Below, piece by piece: positions 40,781 to 49,993 of a stretch of DNA of 64,000 bases. Position 1 is the first letter of the stretch; each line of letters begins with the position of its first letter. A program made the position numbers and the translations under genes. The notes under the pieces were generated by a model that saw only the letters and a list, made by a program, of their open reading frames with translations, did no database searches and was not told the origin of the DNA. The stretch covers positions 1 to 64,000 of the forward strand of contig NZ_JARANY010000007.1 of NCBI RefSeq assembly GCF_029889885.1, given 5' to 3'. This DNA is from Chromohalobacter sp. 296-RDG. GTDB taxonomy: Bacteria > Pseudomonadota > Gammaproteobacteria > Pseudomonadales > Halomonadaceae.

Positions 40781-42352
40781 ATGAGCAAACGACAGGATCA
40801 GGATGACAAGAACACGCCTATCGATGCGTCGACGTCTGCCGACGAGACGCCTCAGTCGCCGACCTCCTCCGAGACTCACAAGGCCGATACCGACGCTGAC
40901 GGCGAGGTAGCCGACGAGACGCGCGGTGCCTCGGACAAGGCGGCCGACGCCGCGTCGTCCAAGGCATCGACGACCGACGCCGCAGCGTCCTGGACTTCCT
41001 CCGACGCGACGCCAAAGGCAGAGGAAAAGTCGGACACTGCGTCGCGCCAGGCAAGCGAGACGACGTCCGGAGCCAGCGCTTCGGCGTCCACCGCCAAGCG
41101 TGGCGCCAAGTCTCAGCAGGGTACCAAGTCCCAGCAAAAAGCGACGGACACTCCGGCCAAGAACACGGGCAAGACCCGGGCCGGCGGCACGCGTGCATCG
41201 TCGGCTGGTGGAGCATCGGCGGGTGCCGCCTCGCACGACAAGACGACGACGTCAGGTAAAGCCGGCGGTAACGGCACCTCGCCTCCCCCCGCGCAAGCGT
41301 CGCAAGGTGGCGGTGGCAACGGGCGTGGCCTGGCGATCGCGGCGCTGATCATCGCCGTGATCGTGGCCATCGTCTTGGCGCTGGGGCTGGGATATGGCTG
41401 GAAGCGTTTGCAGGCGCAGCAGGCCGAACTGGCCAGCGCTGGCGACGAGAACGCGCAGACCATCGACACGCTGCGTGAGCGTCTCGACCAGCGGCAACAA
41501 GCGTTCGAATCGCTTAAGGGCGATTTTCAGGACTATCGTCAAGACATCGACAAAAATCTCGATAAGGTACTCTCCGAGCTGGCCGACGAGCAGGAGGCCG
41601 ACCCGCGTGAATGGCTGCACGCCGAGGCCGAGTATCTGCTGCGCCTGGCCAATCAGCGCTTGCAGCTCGAGCGTGACGTCAAGGGCGCCAAGGCATTGCT
41701 CAAGGCCGCCGATGAGCGTTTGACCGATGCCGACAATCCCGCGTTGATTCCGGTACGCCGGGCGATTCAGTCCGAACTGGCGGCACTGGATTCGGTGCCC
41801 ACGGTGGATCGCACCGGGCTGTACCTGGCATTGATGGCGCAGCAGGAGCAGCTTGCGGATCTGCCGCTCAAGCAGGACGTGGAAGAGATGTCCGCGCAGA
41901 ACGGCAACGATTCCTCGCTCGAGGGCGGTTGGCAACAGCAGCTCTCCCGCCTGGGCGGCGAGCTCAAGGATCTCGTCGTCATACGCCGCCACGATGAGGC
42001 GCTGGAGGCCTTGGTGACGCCCGAGCAGGAGTCCTACCTGCGTCAGAATGTGCGGCTCTTGCTTGAGCAGGCTCAATTGGCTTTGCTCAAGACCGAGCCC
42101 AAGCTCTACCAGGCCAGCCTCGACAAGGCGATCACGCTGATCGAGCGCTACTACGACACGCAACGCGATGCGGTGAACAACTCCCTCGAGCGTCTCGAGT
42201 CGTTGCGTGACAAGACCATCCGCCCCGAATTGCCGGATATCAGCGAGTCGCAGCAGACGCTCAAGGACTTCATCGAGAAGCGTTTCCAGAATGGCAACGG
42301 TGGCGGTGGTGGCGATCAACGTCAGAGCGGCGATGAAGGAGACAGTGCATGA
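40781..42352 (+). CDS. hemX: HemX-like inner-membrane protein (uroporphyrin-III C-methyltransferase-related)
   Basis: Bitopic membrane protein of 523 residues encoded in the hem operon; no methyltransferase motif is visible despite the historical family name. The first 175 residues are low-complexity Ser/Thr/Ala/Lys/Asp-rich cytoplasmic sequence, unusually long. One transmembrane helix follows (LAIAALIIAVIVAIVLALGLGYGW), then a periplasmic coiled coil (about 215-270) and a helical HemX domain with AEAEYLLRLANQRLQLERD. It overlaps hemY by four bases. Confidence 0.88.
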   Translation: MSKRQDQDDKNTPIDASTSADETPQSPTSSETHKADTDADGEVADETRGASDKAADAASSKASTTDAAASWTSSDATPKAEEKSDTASRQASETTSGASASASTAKRGAKSQQGTKSQQKATDTPAKNTGKTRAGGTRASSAGGASAGAASHDKTTTSGKAGGNGTSPPPAQASQGGGGNGRGLAIAALIIAVIVAIVLALGLGYGWKRLQAQQAELASAGDENAQTIDTLRERLDQRQQAFESLKGDFQDYRQDIDKNLDKVLSELADEQEADPREWLHAEAEYLLRLANQRLQLERDVKGAKALLKAADERLTDADNPALIPVRRAIQSELAALDSVPTVDRTGLYLALMAQQEQLADLPLKQDVEEMSAQNGNDSSLEGGWQQQLSRLGGELKDLVVIRRHDEALEALVTPEQESYLRQNVRLLLEQAQLALLKTEPKLYQASLDKAITLIERYYDTQRDAVNNSLERLESLRDKTIRPELPDISESQQTLKDFIEKRFQNGNGGGGGDQRQSGDEGDSA

Positions 42353-43578
42353 GAAAGCTGATTCTGCTCATCGTCGTGGGGCTGGCCGTCGGCGCGCTAT
42401 TCGGCCAGTTGATGCAGTCGATGCCCGGTTACTGGCTGGTACGCGTGGGTGATACCTCTATCCAGACCTCGTTCTGGCTGGGTCTGGTGATATTGCTGGC
42501 GGTATTTCTGGCCCTGCATTTCCTGCTGCGCGTCCTCCACCGACTGCGGCGTCCGGTGAGCCGGCTAAAAGTCTGGAATAGCCGCACGCGTAATCGTAAT
42601 GCCATGAAGCGTACCGTGAGAGGCCTGGTGGCGCTCGCCGAAGGCCGCTGGAAGCGTGCCGAGAAGGATCTGGTCAAGGCGGCGGACGATTCCAGTACAC
42701 CGCTGGTCAATTATCTTTCCGCGGCACTGGCGGCGCATTATCAGGGGCGTTTCGAGCATGCCGATACGCTACTCAAGCGGGCTCATCATAGTACCGAGGG
42801 CGCCGATAACGCGGTGGGCATGGTGCAAGCGCAGCTGATGCTCGACCGCCAGCAGTTCGAGGAGGCGTTGGCGACGCTGACGCGCCTCGAAAAGCAGCTG
42901 CCCAGTCATCCGCAGGTGCTCAAGCTGCTGCGTCAGGCCTATCTCAGTGTCAACGACTGGGAAGGGTTGCGTCATTTGCTGCCCAAGCTTGATAAGCAGC
43001 AGCTGATCACCGATGAAGAACGCCGTGAACTGGAGCAGCGTGCCTATTACGAGTTGATCCTGCAGGCGGTCCAGCGCCAGCCCAATGCTGATGCCAACCG
43101 CGTGCGTAATCTGTGGGCCGACATGCCCGACTATCTGCGCAGCGATGTCGAGTTGGTGGTCCTGTATACCGAGGCGCTGGTCAAGGATGGCGAAGAAGCG
43201 ATGGCCGAGCGCTTGCTGCGTCATTCCCTCAAGGAGCACTGGGACACGCGCCTGGTGCTGCGTTATGGCTTGCTCAACGTGGATGCCGGTCGCCAGTTGG
43301 CATATGCCGAGAAATGGCTTCAGGAGCGTCCCAACGATCCCGATTTACTGCTGAGCCTGGGGCGTTTATCGTTGCGCAACGCTTATTGGGGCAAAGCGCA
43401 GGAGTATTTTGAGGCCAGTCAGCGTCAGCGCCCTAGCGGGGTGGTATGCGCCGAGCTGGCGCGGCTTTATGCCAACTTGGGCGAACATCAGAAGAGCCAG
43501 CTCTTCTATCGCCAGAGCGTGGAGCTGCTCGATCGCTCGTTGCCGGCGTTACCGCAGCCTAGCGAACGCACGCGCTAG
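42349..43578 (+). CDS. hemY: HemY-like TPR inner-membrane protein
   Basis: Membrane protein of the hemCDXY operon (409 residues). Two N-terminal helices (LILLIVVGLAVGALFGQLM and SFWLGLVILLAVFLALHFLLRVLHRL) are followed by a conserved RRPVSRLKVWNSRTRNRNAMKRTVRGLVALAEGRW region and TPR-like helices to the end. This is not the oxygen-dependent protoporphyrinogen oxidase also named HemY. It ends the operon at a clear terminator. Confidence 0.9.
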   Translation: MRKLILLIVVGLAVGALFGQLMQSMPGYWLVRVGDTSIQTSFWLGLVILLAVFLALHFLLRVLHRLRRPVSRLKVWNSRTRNRNAMKRTVRGLVALAEGRWKRAEKDLVKAADDSSTPLVNYLSAALAAHYQGRFEHADTLLKRAHHSTEGADNAVGMVQAQLMLDRQQFEEALATLTRLEKQLPSHPQVLKLLRQAYLSVNDWEGLRHLLPKLDKQQLITDEERRELEQRAYYELILQAVQRQPNADANRVRNLWADMPDYLRSDVELVVLYTEALVKDGEEAMAERLLRHSLKEHWDTRLVLRYGLLNVDAGRQLAYAEKWLQERPNDPDLLLSLGRLSLRNAYWGKAQEYFEASQRQRPSGVVCAELARLYANLGEHQKSQLFYRQSVELLDRSLPALPQPSERTR

Positions 43579-43597
43579 CTAACGTTTTTGCTCTCCT

Positions 43598-43622
43598 GGG
43601 CGCCTGCGGGCGCCCTTTTTTA
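43598..43622 (+). terminator. Rho-independent terminator after hemY
   Basis: GGGCGCC (43598-43604), loop TGCG, GGCGCCC (43609-43615), then seven T. It ends the hemCDXY transcript. Confidence 0.9.
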
Positions 43623-43777
43623 TCGTCCGTCATGAGGGGCGAGTCGCGGCCTTGCAGGCGCCTTATCGGGGTGGTCTGTGGGCCGTTAGTGTTTCTACGT
43701 CCTTGTCCAATCGGTCAAGATATGGATAACGTTAGGACTTCCTTCATGACAACAATGACACACACAGGAACGACATC

Positions 43778-45139
43778 ATGGCGCAGACTCCTCACCGACG
43801 TGCTGCCACGTCATCGACGACGCAACAGGACGGCGCCCTGGAGCGTTATTTCGGCATCCGCCGCTATGGCTCGACCCTGCGCACCGAGCTGTTGGCTGGT
43901 TTGGCGACCTTCTTGGCGGCGATGTACATCATCGTGGTCAATCCCTCGGTCTTGAGCGATGCGGGTATCCCTTTCTCGGCGGGGCTCTCGGCGACTGTCT
44001 TGATCAGCTTCCTCAGCAGTCTGGCGATGGGGTTGTACGCGCGTAACCCCATACTCGTCGCGCCCGGCATGGGTATGAACGCGCTATTCGCCTATACCTT
44101 GGTGCAGGGGGCAGGCCTGCCTTGGCAAGTCGCGCTGGGCTGTGTGTTCTGGTCGGGCGTGCTGTTTGCGCTGCTGGCATTTTTCAATGTGCGCAAGGTG
44201 ATCGTCGAAGCGATTCCCGATTCGCTGCGCTACGGCATCACCTGCGGCATTGGACTGTTCATTACCTTCATTGGCTTCAAGAATGCCGGTTTCGTCGTCG
44301 ACAATAGCGCGACGTTAGTATCTCTGGGCGAATTGACGCCGGCGTTGATCACCTTTATCGCCGGCATGCTTCTGACCGCAACGCTAGTCACGCTGCGTGT
44401 CAACGGCGCGCTGGTACTAGGGATCATTATCACCACGCTGGTGGCGATACCCATGGGGCGCCTGTGGGGCGCGGATGCGATCGTGGCATGGAACGGTCTG
44501 GCGGCATGGCCGGATTTCAGTGTCATGTGGCAGGTGGACCTGTGGGGCGCGCTCAAGGTCGCTTACTGGCCGTTCATCTTCGTGATGCTGTTCACCAACT
44601 TTTTCGATGCGCTGTCATGCTTTCTGGCGCTCTCGGAAGCCGCCGATCTCAAGGACGAAGACGGACAACCGCGTAACCTCAAACGCTCGATGACCGTAGA
44701 TGCCTTTGCCTCGATGATTGCCGCACCGTTGGGGACCAGTGCCGCCCAGACGTTCGTCGAGTCGGGAGTGGGCGTCGCCCAGGGCGGGCGCACGGGAATC
44801 GTCGGGGTCGTCTGTGGACTGTTGTTTCTCCCGTTTCTATTCCTATCGCCGTTGTTGTCGCTGGTGCCGGCGATTGCCACCGCGCCGGCATTGGTCATGG
44901 TCGGCGTCTTCATGCTAGCACCGGTGGGACGCATCGAGTGGCAGAAGATGGATCAGGCGTTCCCGGCGTTTTTGGCGATTATCGTCATGCCACTGACGTA
45001 CTCGATCACGCTTGGCATCGCCTTCGCGTTCTTGAGCTTCGTGGCGATCAAGCTTTGTACGGGGCGTCTGGCTGAGATCAAACCCGCCATGTGGATGACG
45101 GCGGTACTCTGCGCGATCATGTTGGTGACGATGCAGTGA
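43778..45139 (+). CDS. NCS2 family purine permease (AzgA/GhxP-like)
   Basis: Proton-coupled nucleobase importer (453 residues, about 14 helices). Diagnostic segments are TELLAGLATFLAAMYIIVVNPSVLSDAGIPF, the GMGMNALFAYTLVQG helix, RYGITCGIGLFITFIGFKNAGFVV, and late FFDALSCFLALSEAADLKDEDG with GTSAAQTFVESGVGVAQGGRTG. These place it in the adenine/guanine/hypoxanthine branch rather than the uracil/xanthine branch. It stands alone between two terminators. No purine riboswitch is recognisable in the 155 bases upstream. Confidence 0.92.
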   Translation: MAQTPHRRAATSSTTQQDGALERYFGIRRYGSTLRTELLAGLATFLAAMYIIVVNPSVLSDAGIPFSAGLSATVLISFLSSLAMGLYARNPILVAPGMGMNALFAYTLVQGAGLPWQVALGCVFWSGVLFALLAFFNVRKVIVEAIPDSLRYGITCGIGLFITFIGFKNAGFVVDNSATLVSLGELTPALITFIAGMLLTATLVTLRVNGALVLGIIITTLVAIPMGRLWGADAIVAWNGLAAWPDFSVMWQVDLWGALKVAYWPFIFVMLFTNFFDALSCFLALSEAADLKDEDGQPRNLKRSMTVDAFASMIAAPLGTSAAQTFVESGVGVAQGGRTGIVGVVCGLLFLPFLFLSPLLSLVPAIATAPALVMVGVFMLAPVGRIEWQKMDQAFPAFLAIIVMPLTYSITLGIAFAFLSFVAIKLCTGRLAEIKPAMWMTAVLCAIMLVTMQ

Positions 45140-45172
45140 GGTAGCGTGGTTTGGGTGCTAGGTCTGAGACAA

Positions 45173-45204
45173 AAAAGGGCCGCCCCGGATGGGGCGGCCC
45201 TTTT
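45173..45204. terminator. Bidirectional terminator between purine permease and MscS channel
   Basis: A perfect 14-bp stem AAAAGGGCCGCCCC / GGGGCGGCCCTTTT with a four-base loop has A and T flanks, so it serves both convergent genes. Confidence 0.9.
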
Positions 45205-45224
45205 GCGTCGAGGTTGAGGAAAGG

Positions 45225-47618
45225 TCAGCTACTCTCATCCGGATCGGGATCATTGTCACGGTCCGGCTGAGAATGCCGTTGGGAGGTCGCTTCGGACGTC
45301 TGCGCTGCCTCAGCTGTAATGTCTCGGGCCTTAGGCTGACCGGCAGGGCTGCCGTCGATATTGAAGGCCTGCTGCATGAGGCGCAGGTTGGCGGGCGGTG
45401 CGTTGCCGTCCTTTTCCTGTCCGAAATAGAGCGTGGTGTGCGGGAACGGAATCTCGATGCCGGCAGCGTCGAAGTACATCTTGACCAAGCGGTTGTAGGC
45501 ACGGCCCACGGCCCACTGATCGCCCGGCGTGGTCTTGATGATCACGCGGATGTTGACAGAACTGTCGGCCAGCGCGATCACACCTGCCACGCTGAGCGGC
45601 TCGAGTAGCTTGTAGCCATGCTCGCTTTCCTTGAGAGCCTCGAAGGCGGCCTGCAACTGCTCGATGGCATCATCGATGTTCTCGCGGTAGGCGATACCGT
45701 ATTCGCCGACGTGGTTACCGAATTCGCGCATGTAGTTGGAGACGGTGTCCACCGAGGAGAACGGCACGATGTGGTAGGTGCCCGAGAGATCGCGAATACC
45801 CACCGAGCGAATGCTGACACGTTCCGCCGTCCCGGTGGTGCCGCCTACGGTGACGACATCGCCGGTGTTCATGGCGTTTTCCAACTGGATGAAGACCCCG
45901 GTGATGACATCCTGTACCAGCTTTTGCGAACCGAAGCCGATGGCTAGGCCGAGAACCCCGGCACCGGCGATCAGCGGGCCGATATTGATGCCGATTTCCG
46001 CCAATATGATCATCGCCGTCATGATGATCAAGGCGATCGCCAGGGCGTTGCGGAACAGGGAAAGCAGTGTCTTGGCGCGGGCCGAAGGCTCACCGGCACC
46101 GGCATCTGCATTCAAGCGGTGCTCGATCAGGCTAGCGAGGCCGATCCAGGCGGCGATGGCCACTAGCAGGATGATGATCACATTCAGCGTGGTGTCAACG
46201 GCATGTGCTCCGGCCTCGGAGGCATACCAGGCGGCCATGTCGAAGACCTGCCAGGCGCTGAGCACGCACATTGCCACGACGATCAAGATAATTGCACGGA
46301 TTACCTTGAGGGCAGTCGGTACATAAGCGTTGATTCGTGTTTCCAGCAGGGGCAGGCGACGCTGGATATCCCCGGAAAGGCGAATGCGGCGGCCGATCAA
46401 CTGAGTGAAGACGCCCGATACCAGCATGCCGATGCCGATGATGATAACGGTCTTGAGGGTGGCCAGTAATACAAAAGGCAGTGCCGTCTGCGGATGCAGC
46501 ACGGTGACGGCGAACACCACCAGTGCGTAGGCCAAGGCCAGGAGGTGCCAGGTGCGTCCCAACAGACGCAGCACGAAGCGCGTGGCGCTCATGTCGGCAT
46601 TATCGGCGCGTTGCATCAGGACATCGCGTAGCGGTATGCGGTGTTGGAGGATCACCGTGGCGGCGTAGATCAGCGCCAGCAGCATGATCAGCGTGCCGAG
46701 TCCCTGGCCGAGTGCCGGTGACAGGTTGTAATTGATGATGGGCACGACCACCAGCATGCCATAACCGATGAAGCCGGCCAGGCGTGCGAGGAATCGATTG
46801 CAGTACGAAGCCTGTGGCGAGGCGATAGGCATCAAGCGCAGGCCATCATAATGCGATGAGAACAGCATGCGCAGCGCAGCCTTGAACAGCTCGATCATCA
46901 AGAACGCGTTCAGCAACAGCGAGAAACGCGTCTCCATGCTGCCCGCCTCGCCGATAGCGAAGGTCGCTACTAGATTGCCGACGACATAGGCCAGTATGAC
47001 GACGGCTACATCTACGATAGCGGCTAGCACGACTGCGACAAGAGTGCGCAGCAAGGCGCTTTTCCCGGTACGCTGCGATGACCATTGGCTAAGCTTGCGG
47101 AATAGCGGCGACGCGATACGTCGCAGGACGAACAACGCAACGAACGCCCCGATGACCACCAGCGCGAAGTTGAGCGTGGCAATCAGGAACGCGCCGGTAT
47201 CGAAGCCCGGCCCGCTGGCGCTCGCGTTGCTACTGCTGAACAAGCCACCCACGGCCGCGGCCAGGCCCTTGAACTGAGCGCCGAGATCGCCTGCTATATG
47301 GCTGGTGGCATCGGCTAGGCGGCGAGGAAAGGAAACCTCTTCGGCCGTCTGACCGCTGGGCGCCTCCTCGGCGATTTCTGCGGGAGAGGATGCGCCTGCG
47401 ACGCCCAGAGCGTCTTCCTGAGCCGCCTGGGTGCGTAGTTGGTCGATGATCGTCTGGCGTGTCTGCTCGTTTTCGAGCATGTCGGCCAGGCTCGAATAGG
47501 CAGGGGTGTCGCCGTTCGCGGGCGTTGTGTCCTGTTGAGCCAGGGCCGGCGCCATCACGAAAAGCAGACACAGCAACAACCAGCGGCTGAGCCACGTATC
47601 GAGGCGTAGAGTCGGCAC
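45225..47618 (-). CDS. Large MscS-family mechanosensitive channel (YbiO-like)
   Basis: Inner-membrane tension-gated channel that relieves hypo-osmotic shock, relevant to a halophile. I choose GTG at 47618 (797 residues): AAGGAGG lies 7 bases upstream and a signal peptide follows (WLLLCLLFVMAPALA). A periplasmic N-terminal region and many helices precede the MscS core. The pore helix is LIAGAGVLGLAIGFGSQKLVQDVITGVFIQLENAMNTGDVV, then the beta domain VGGTTGTAERVSIRSVGIRD and the C-terminal alpha/beta domain. The tail is charged and Gln/Ser-rich. The longer frame upstream of the GTG lacks features. Confidence 0.9.
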   Translation of the reverse strand: MPTLRLDTWLSRWLLLCLLFVMAPALAQQDTTPANGDTPAYSSLADMLENEQTRQTIIDQLRTQAAQEDALGVAGASSPAEIAEEAPSGQTAEEVSFPRRLADATSHIAGDLGAQFKGLAAAVGGLFSSSNASASGPGFDTGAFLIATLNFALVVIGAFVALFVLRRIASPLFRKLSQWSSQRTGKSALLRTLVAVVLAAIVDVAVVILAYVVGNLVATFAIGEAGSMETRFSLLLNAFLMIELFKAALRMLFSSHYDGLRLMPIASPQASYCNRFLARLAGFIGYGMLVVVPIINYNLSPALGQGLGTLIMLLALIYAATVILQHRIPLRDVLMQRADNADMSATRFVLRLLGRTWHLLALAYALVVFAVTVLHPQTALPFVLLATLKTVIIIGIGMLVSGVFTQLIGRRIRLSGDIQRRLPLLETRINAYVPTALKVIRAIILIVVAMCVLSAWQVFDMAAWYASEAGAHAVDTTLNVIIILLVAIAAWIGLASLIEHRLNADAGAGEPSARAKTLLSLFRNALAIALIIMTAMIILAEIGINIGPLIAGAGVLGLAIGFGSQKLVQDVITGVFIQLENAMNTGDVVTVGGTTGTAERVSIRSVGIRDLSGTYHIVPFSSVDTVSNYMREFGNHVGEYGIAYRENIDDAIEQLQAAFEALKESEHGYKLLEPLSVAGVIALADSSVNIRVIIKTTPGDQWAVGRAYNRLVKMYFDAAGIEIPFPHTTLYFGQEKDGNAPPANLRLMQQAFNIDGSPAGQPKARDITAEAAQTSEATSQRHSQPDRDNDPDPDESS

Positions 47619-48303
47619 GCGGTAACCTCCTTGTATGGAATGAACTGAGTGGCATGCAGCCACATCGTTTATGATGAGTTTGCCTGGCAATACTAACACT
47701 AGGTGGCTCATTGCCGAGCGTCGAGCGATGCATGCAGCGTTTTGACGGCTAGGCGTCACGAAGGCATATAATCCATCGCTGGCATGATGATAACGGCTTC
47801 GTATTTTTTTGTACCATACTTGTACGAATCTTTGCTGCTTAATGATTTAGCAATGCATGGTCAGTTGATGTTGTCTCATGCACGGCGGCGTTTCGAGTTG
47901 CATCGCATACCTCTTCTCGGCATGCTTGAAGTCATGCTGATGAACTAGGCAGAAAAATCCGACCCCGACGAAAACGCCAAGCAGTGAGTCGAGGAACATA
48001 AGGGCATGGTCCAGAAGTGGCCGCCAGAGTCGTAACGCTCCGCTTATGGCCAATATCATTCGGGCCTGACAACGAAAAAGGTAGCGGACGACGTACAGCA
48101 AGCCCGTCAGGATGATCAGGCGGTACACCGGCAAGAACTACAACAGACGCGGGAGCAGGCACAGCAGCGTGTGGAAGCCGCCGAGCAGACGGCCAGCATG
48201 AAAGGGCAGCTGGATGCCATGCAGGAACCAAGATAAGCCGCGCTCAGCAGATTATCTGCCTAACAGTGACAGAAATGGAGATATTAGCGTTTTTCACCTG
48301 TCA
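47619..48303. other. Gene-poor stretch between the MscS channel and CDF genes
   Basis: The region holds the mscS upstream region, then AT-richer sequence with GTACCATACTTGTAC near 47816, and a truncated coding remnant (48036-48236). A minus-strand frame with hydrophobic segments (47847-48134) starts with TTG and has no ribosome-binding site, so I do not call it a gene. Confidence 0.4.
48036..48236 (+). pseudogene. C-terminal remnant of a coiled-coil protein
   Basis: A 66-codon frame lacks a start near its beginning. It reads as an amphipathic Gln/Arg/Glu-rich coiled coil (KKVADDVQQARQDDQAVHRQ, then RVEAAEQTASMKGQLDAMQE) and ends in TAA. The composition is protein-like, but the upstream part is gone at an in-frame TAA (48033-48035). 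The parent family is not recognised. Confidence 0.35.
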
Positions 48304-49461
48304 TCAGGCGTATCGTGTATCTGCCAGGCGCCGCACTTCGACGTGGGAAAGCCAGTCAATGTTCTGGGCACAGCCCTCCAGGCGTCGGGCCACGGCGTTG
48401 CTATCAAAGGGCGACTGTTCATCCAGACAGACCACCACCGTGACAGCCCCCTCCAGGTAGTGCAGCTCCATCTCGCGAATCGCCGCCCAGACGTCCAGCT
48501 GCCGCCAACACGCCGTTAGGGCAGTCTCGACTTCGGGGCGCAGTGGCAGACCTGGGAAGCGGCTAGGCTCGTCTTCACCAGCGTCGTCCTCGGGATCGAT
48601 ATGGAAGGTGAGGTCGGTGAGAGCGGGAAAAGCGTTACGCAGGCGGCGGCTCACCTCGTTGCCGATCTCGTGGCCTTCGGAAACGCTGATCCGCGGCGAC
48701 ACCACCACGTGCAGGTCGAGCATGGTGTGACCGGCAGACTGGCGGGTACGCAACTCGTGGATGCCTTCGACGCCGGCCACGCTTATCGCCACCTGGCGCA
48801 TCTTCTCCTGGGTGGCCACCGGCAGAGCGGTATCCACCAACTCACGGCCCGACTCCCACAGAAGATCCCAGCCCACCTTGCCGACCATCAGGCCGACGAT
48901 CACTGCTGCAACGGTATCGATCCAGGTAGCGCCGAACTGGCTGCCAACCAAGGCGACCATCACCACGCTGGTAGAGAGTACGTCACTGCGGTGGTGCCAG
49001 GCGTTGGCCTCGAGCATCTTCGAGACGATGCGCCGTGCCACCCGGCGAGTCAGGTGGAAGAGCCACTCCTTGGATAGCAGCGCCAGAGCGGTCAACAGAA
49101 TTGCCCAATAGCCGGGCGGCGGGATCTCGGCGGAAAAGATGAGGCGCTCGAGGCTCGACCAAGCGATACCACCGGCGACGAAGATCAGCATGCTGCCCAA
49201 GAACAGTGTGGCCAAGGTCTCGATACGACCGTGGCCGTAGTGGTGATCGTGATCAGGTCCCTGATGGCCATAGTGAGATGCGGCAAGCACAAAGCCGTCG
49301 GTCACCAAGTCAGAGAAAGAGTGGATGCCGTCGGCGACTAAGGCAGCGGAGCCGACGATCCAACCGACCAGGATCTTGGCCACTCCCAGCAGGGCGTTGA
49401 CCGCCGCGGACAGGCAAGTAACGCGTCGAGTCGCCTGATGCTTCGCGAAATTGGTCTGCAT
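48304..49461 (-). CDS. Cation diffusion facilitator (CDF) family efflux transporter
   Basis: Proton-driven divalent-metal exporter (Zn/Fe/Mn type), 385 residues from the ATG at 49461. Transmembrane metal site residues are seen in ALVADGIHSFSDLVTDG and in ANAWHHRSDVLSTSVV (HxxxD). A His-rich loop HYGHQGPDHDHHYGHGRIETLA follows helix 2. The cytoplasmic metal-binding domain (about 215-300) is followed by an extra C-terminal extension of roughly 80 residues beyond the usual FieF length. It is flanked by relics and carries an operator-like repeat upstream; possibly acquired. Confidence 0.9.
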   Translation of the reverse strand: MQTNFAKHQATRRVTCLSAAVNALLGVAKILVGWIVGSAALVADGIHSFSDLVTDGFVLAASHYGHQGPDHDHHYGHGRIETLATLFLGSMLIFVAGGIAWSSLERLIFSAEIPPPGYWAILLTALALLSKEWLFHLTRRVARRIVSKMLEANAWHHRSDVLSTSVVMVALVGSQFGATWIDTVAAVIVGLMVGKVGWDLLWESGRELVDTALPVATQEKMRQVAISVAGVEGIHELRTRQSAGHTMLDLHVVVSPRISVSEGHEIGNEVSRRLRNAFPALTDLTFHIDPEDDAGEDEPSRFPGLPLRPEVETALTACWRQLDVWAAIREMELHYLEGAVTVVVCLDEQSPFDSNAVARRLEGCAQNIDWLSHVEVRRLADTRYA

Positions 49462-49514
49462 GAACGTTCCCTGAGGCGTTTCATGGTGCAGGTCACCATG
49501 AGATGGCAGGAAAT

Positions 49515-49540
49515 GGTACCGAAAAGGTACAGATTGGTAC
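49515..49540. promoter_or_regulatory. Triple GGTAC direct repeat upstream of the CDF gene
   Basis: GGTAC recurs at 49515, 49526 and 49536, that is at 11- and 10-bp steps, each preceded by an A/T pair. The set lies 54-79 bases before the CDF start. Helical phasing suggests repeated binding of a regulator to one face of the DNA. Confidence 0.4.
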
Positions 49541-49675
49541 AAGGCAGCGACTTGGAAGACGTATCACCATTGATTGGTTGGCAGGTGTTGGGTTAGCGAG
49601 ATCGGCCTCCATGGCACCACCATCGACGCCGTGGTGAGTGGCAAGGAGATGCTGAACGCTCATAATGGCGTGGTG

Positions 49676-49835
49676 ATGCCGGGCCATTGGGAGGGCGGTC
49701 TGATCAAGGGCATGAACAACGCCTCCGCCGTTGGCACTCTAGTCGAGCTCAGCACCGGCTACCTGATTCTGGCCAAAATGAATGGCGCATCGGGTTCGCT
49801 ACATTGATCTGTTGCACTCAGGAACTGCATTCGCC
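49676..49835 (+). pseudogene. IS30-family transposase remnant with apparent right end
   Basis: The frame contains MPGHWEGGLIKG followed by NASAVGTLVELSTGYLILAKM, matching the start of the IS30 DDE domain. Functional IS30 transposases have GHWEGD; here the first catalytic Asp is Gly. Homology stops after about 45 residues. It is followed directly by CTGTTGCACTCAGG... (49809-49835), which resembles an IS30-type terminal inverted repeat. This implies an internal deletion that joined a transposase fragment to the element end. Confidence 0.65.
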
Positions 49836-49953
49836 TTTCCATTTCAGTGGTAGGAATGGTAAGCGGGTGAGTGGTTATCAAAAACGACAAGCGCCTCGCT
49901 GTCACACGAGACCCCGGCAAGGCAAAAACAGGCCGTTTCAGGCCTATAAACAA

Positions 49954-49977
49954 GAAAAAAAGCACCCGTAGGTGCTT
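49954..49977 (-). terminator. Rho-independent terminator of ssrA
   Basis: Minus strand: AAGCACC (49977-49971), loop TACG, GGTGCTT (49966-49960), then a T run from 49959 to 49954. It lies 17 bases past the tmRNA CCA end. A second small hairpin AGGCC/GGCCT lies at 49930-49944. Confidence 0.88.
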
Positions 49978-49993
49978 GATTTTTAACGGTGTT

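Noticed and set aside
43623-43777. Search for a purine riboswitch or PurR site before the NCS2 permease
   Set aside because: No conserved riboswitch core or palindromic PurR box could be recognised.
47847-48134. 95-codon minus-strand frame with hydrophobic segments
   Set aside because: TTG start without ribosome-binding site, no family recognised, and it overlaps the better-supported coiled-coil remnant.
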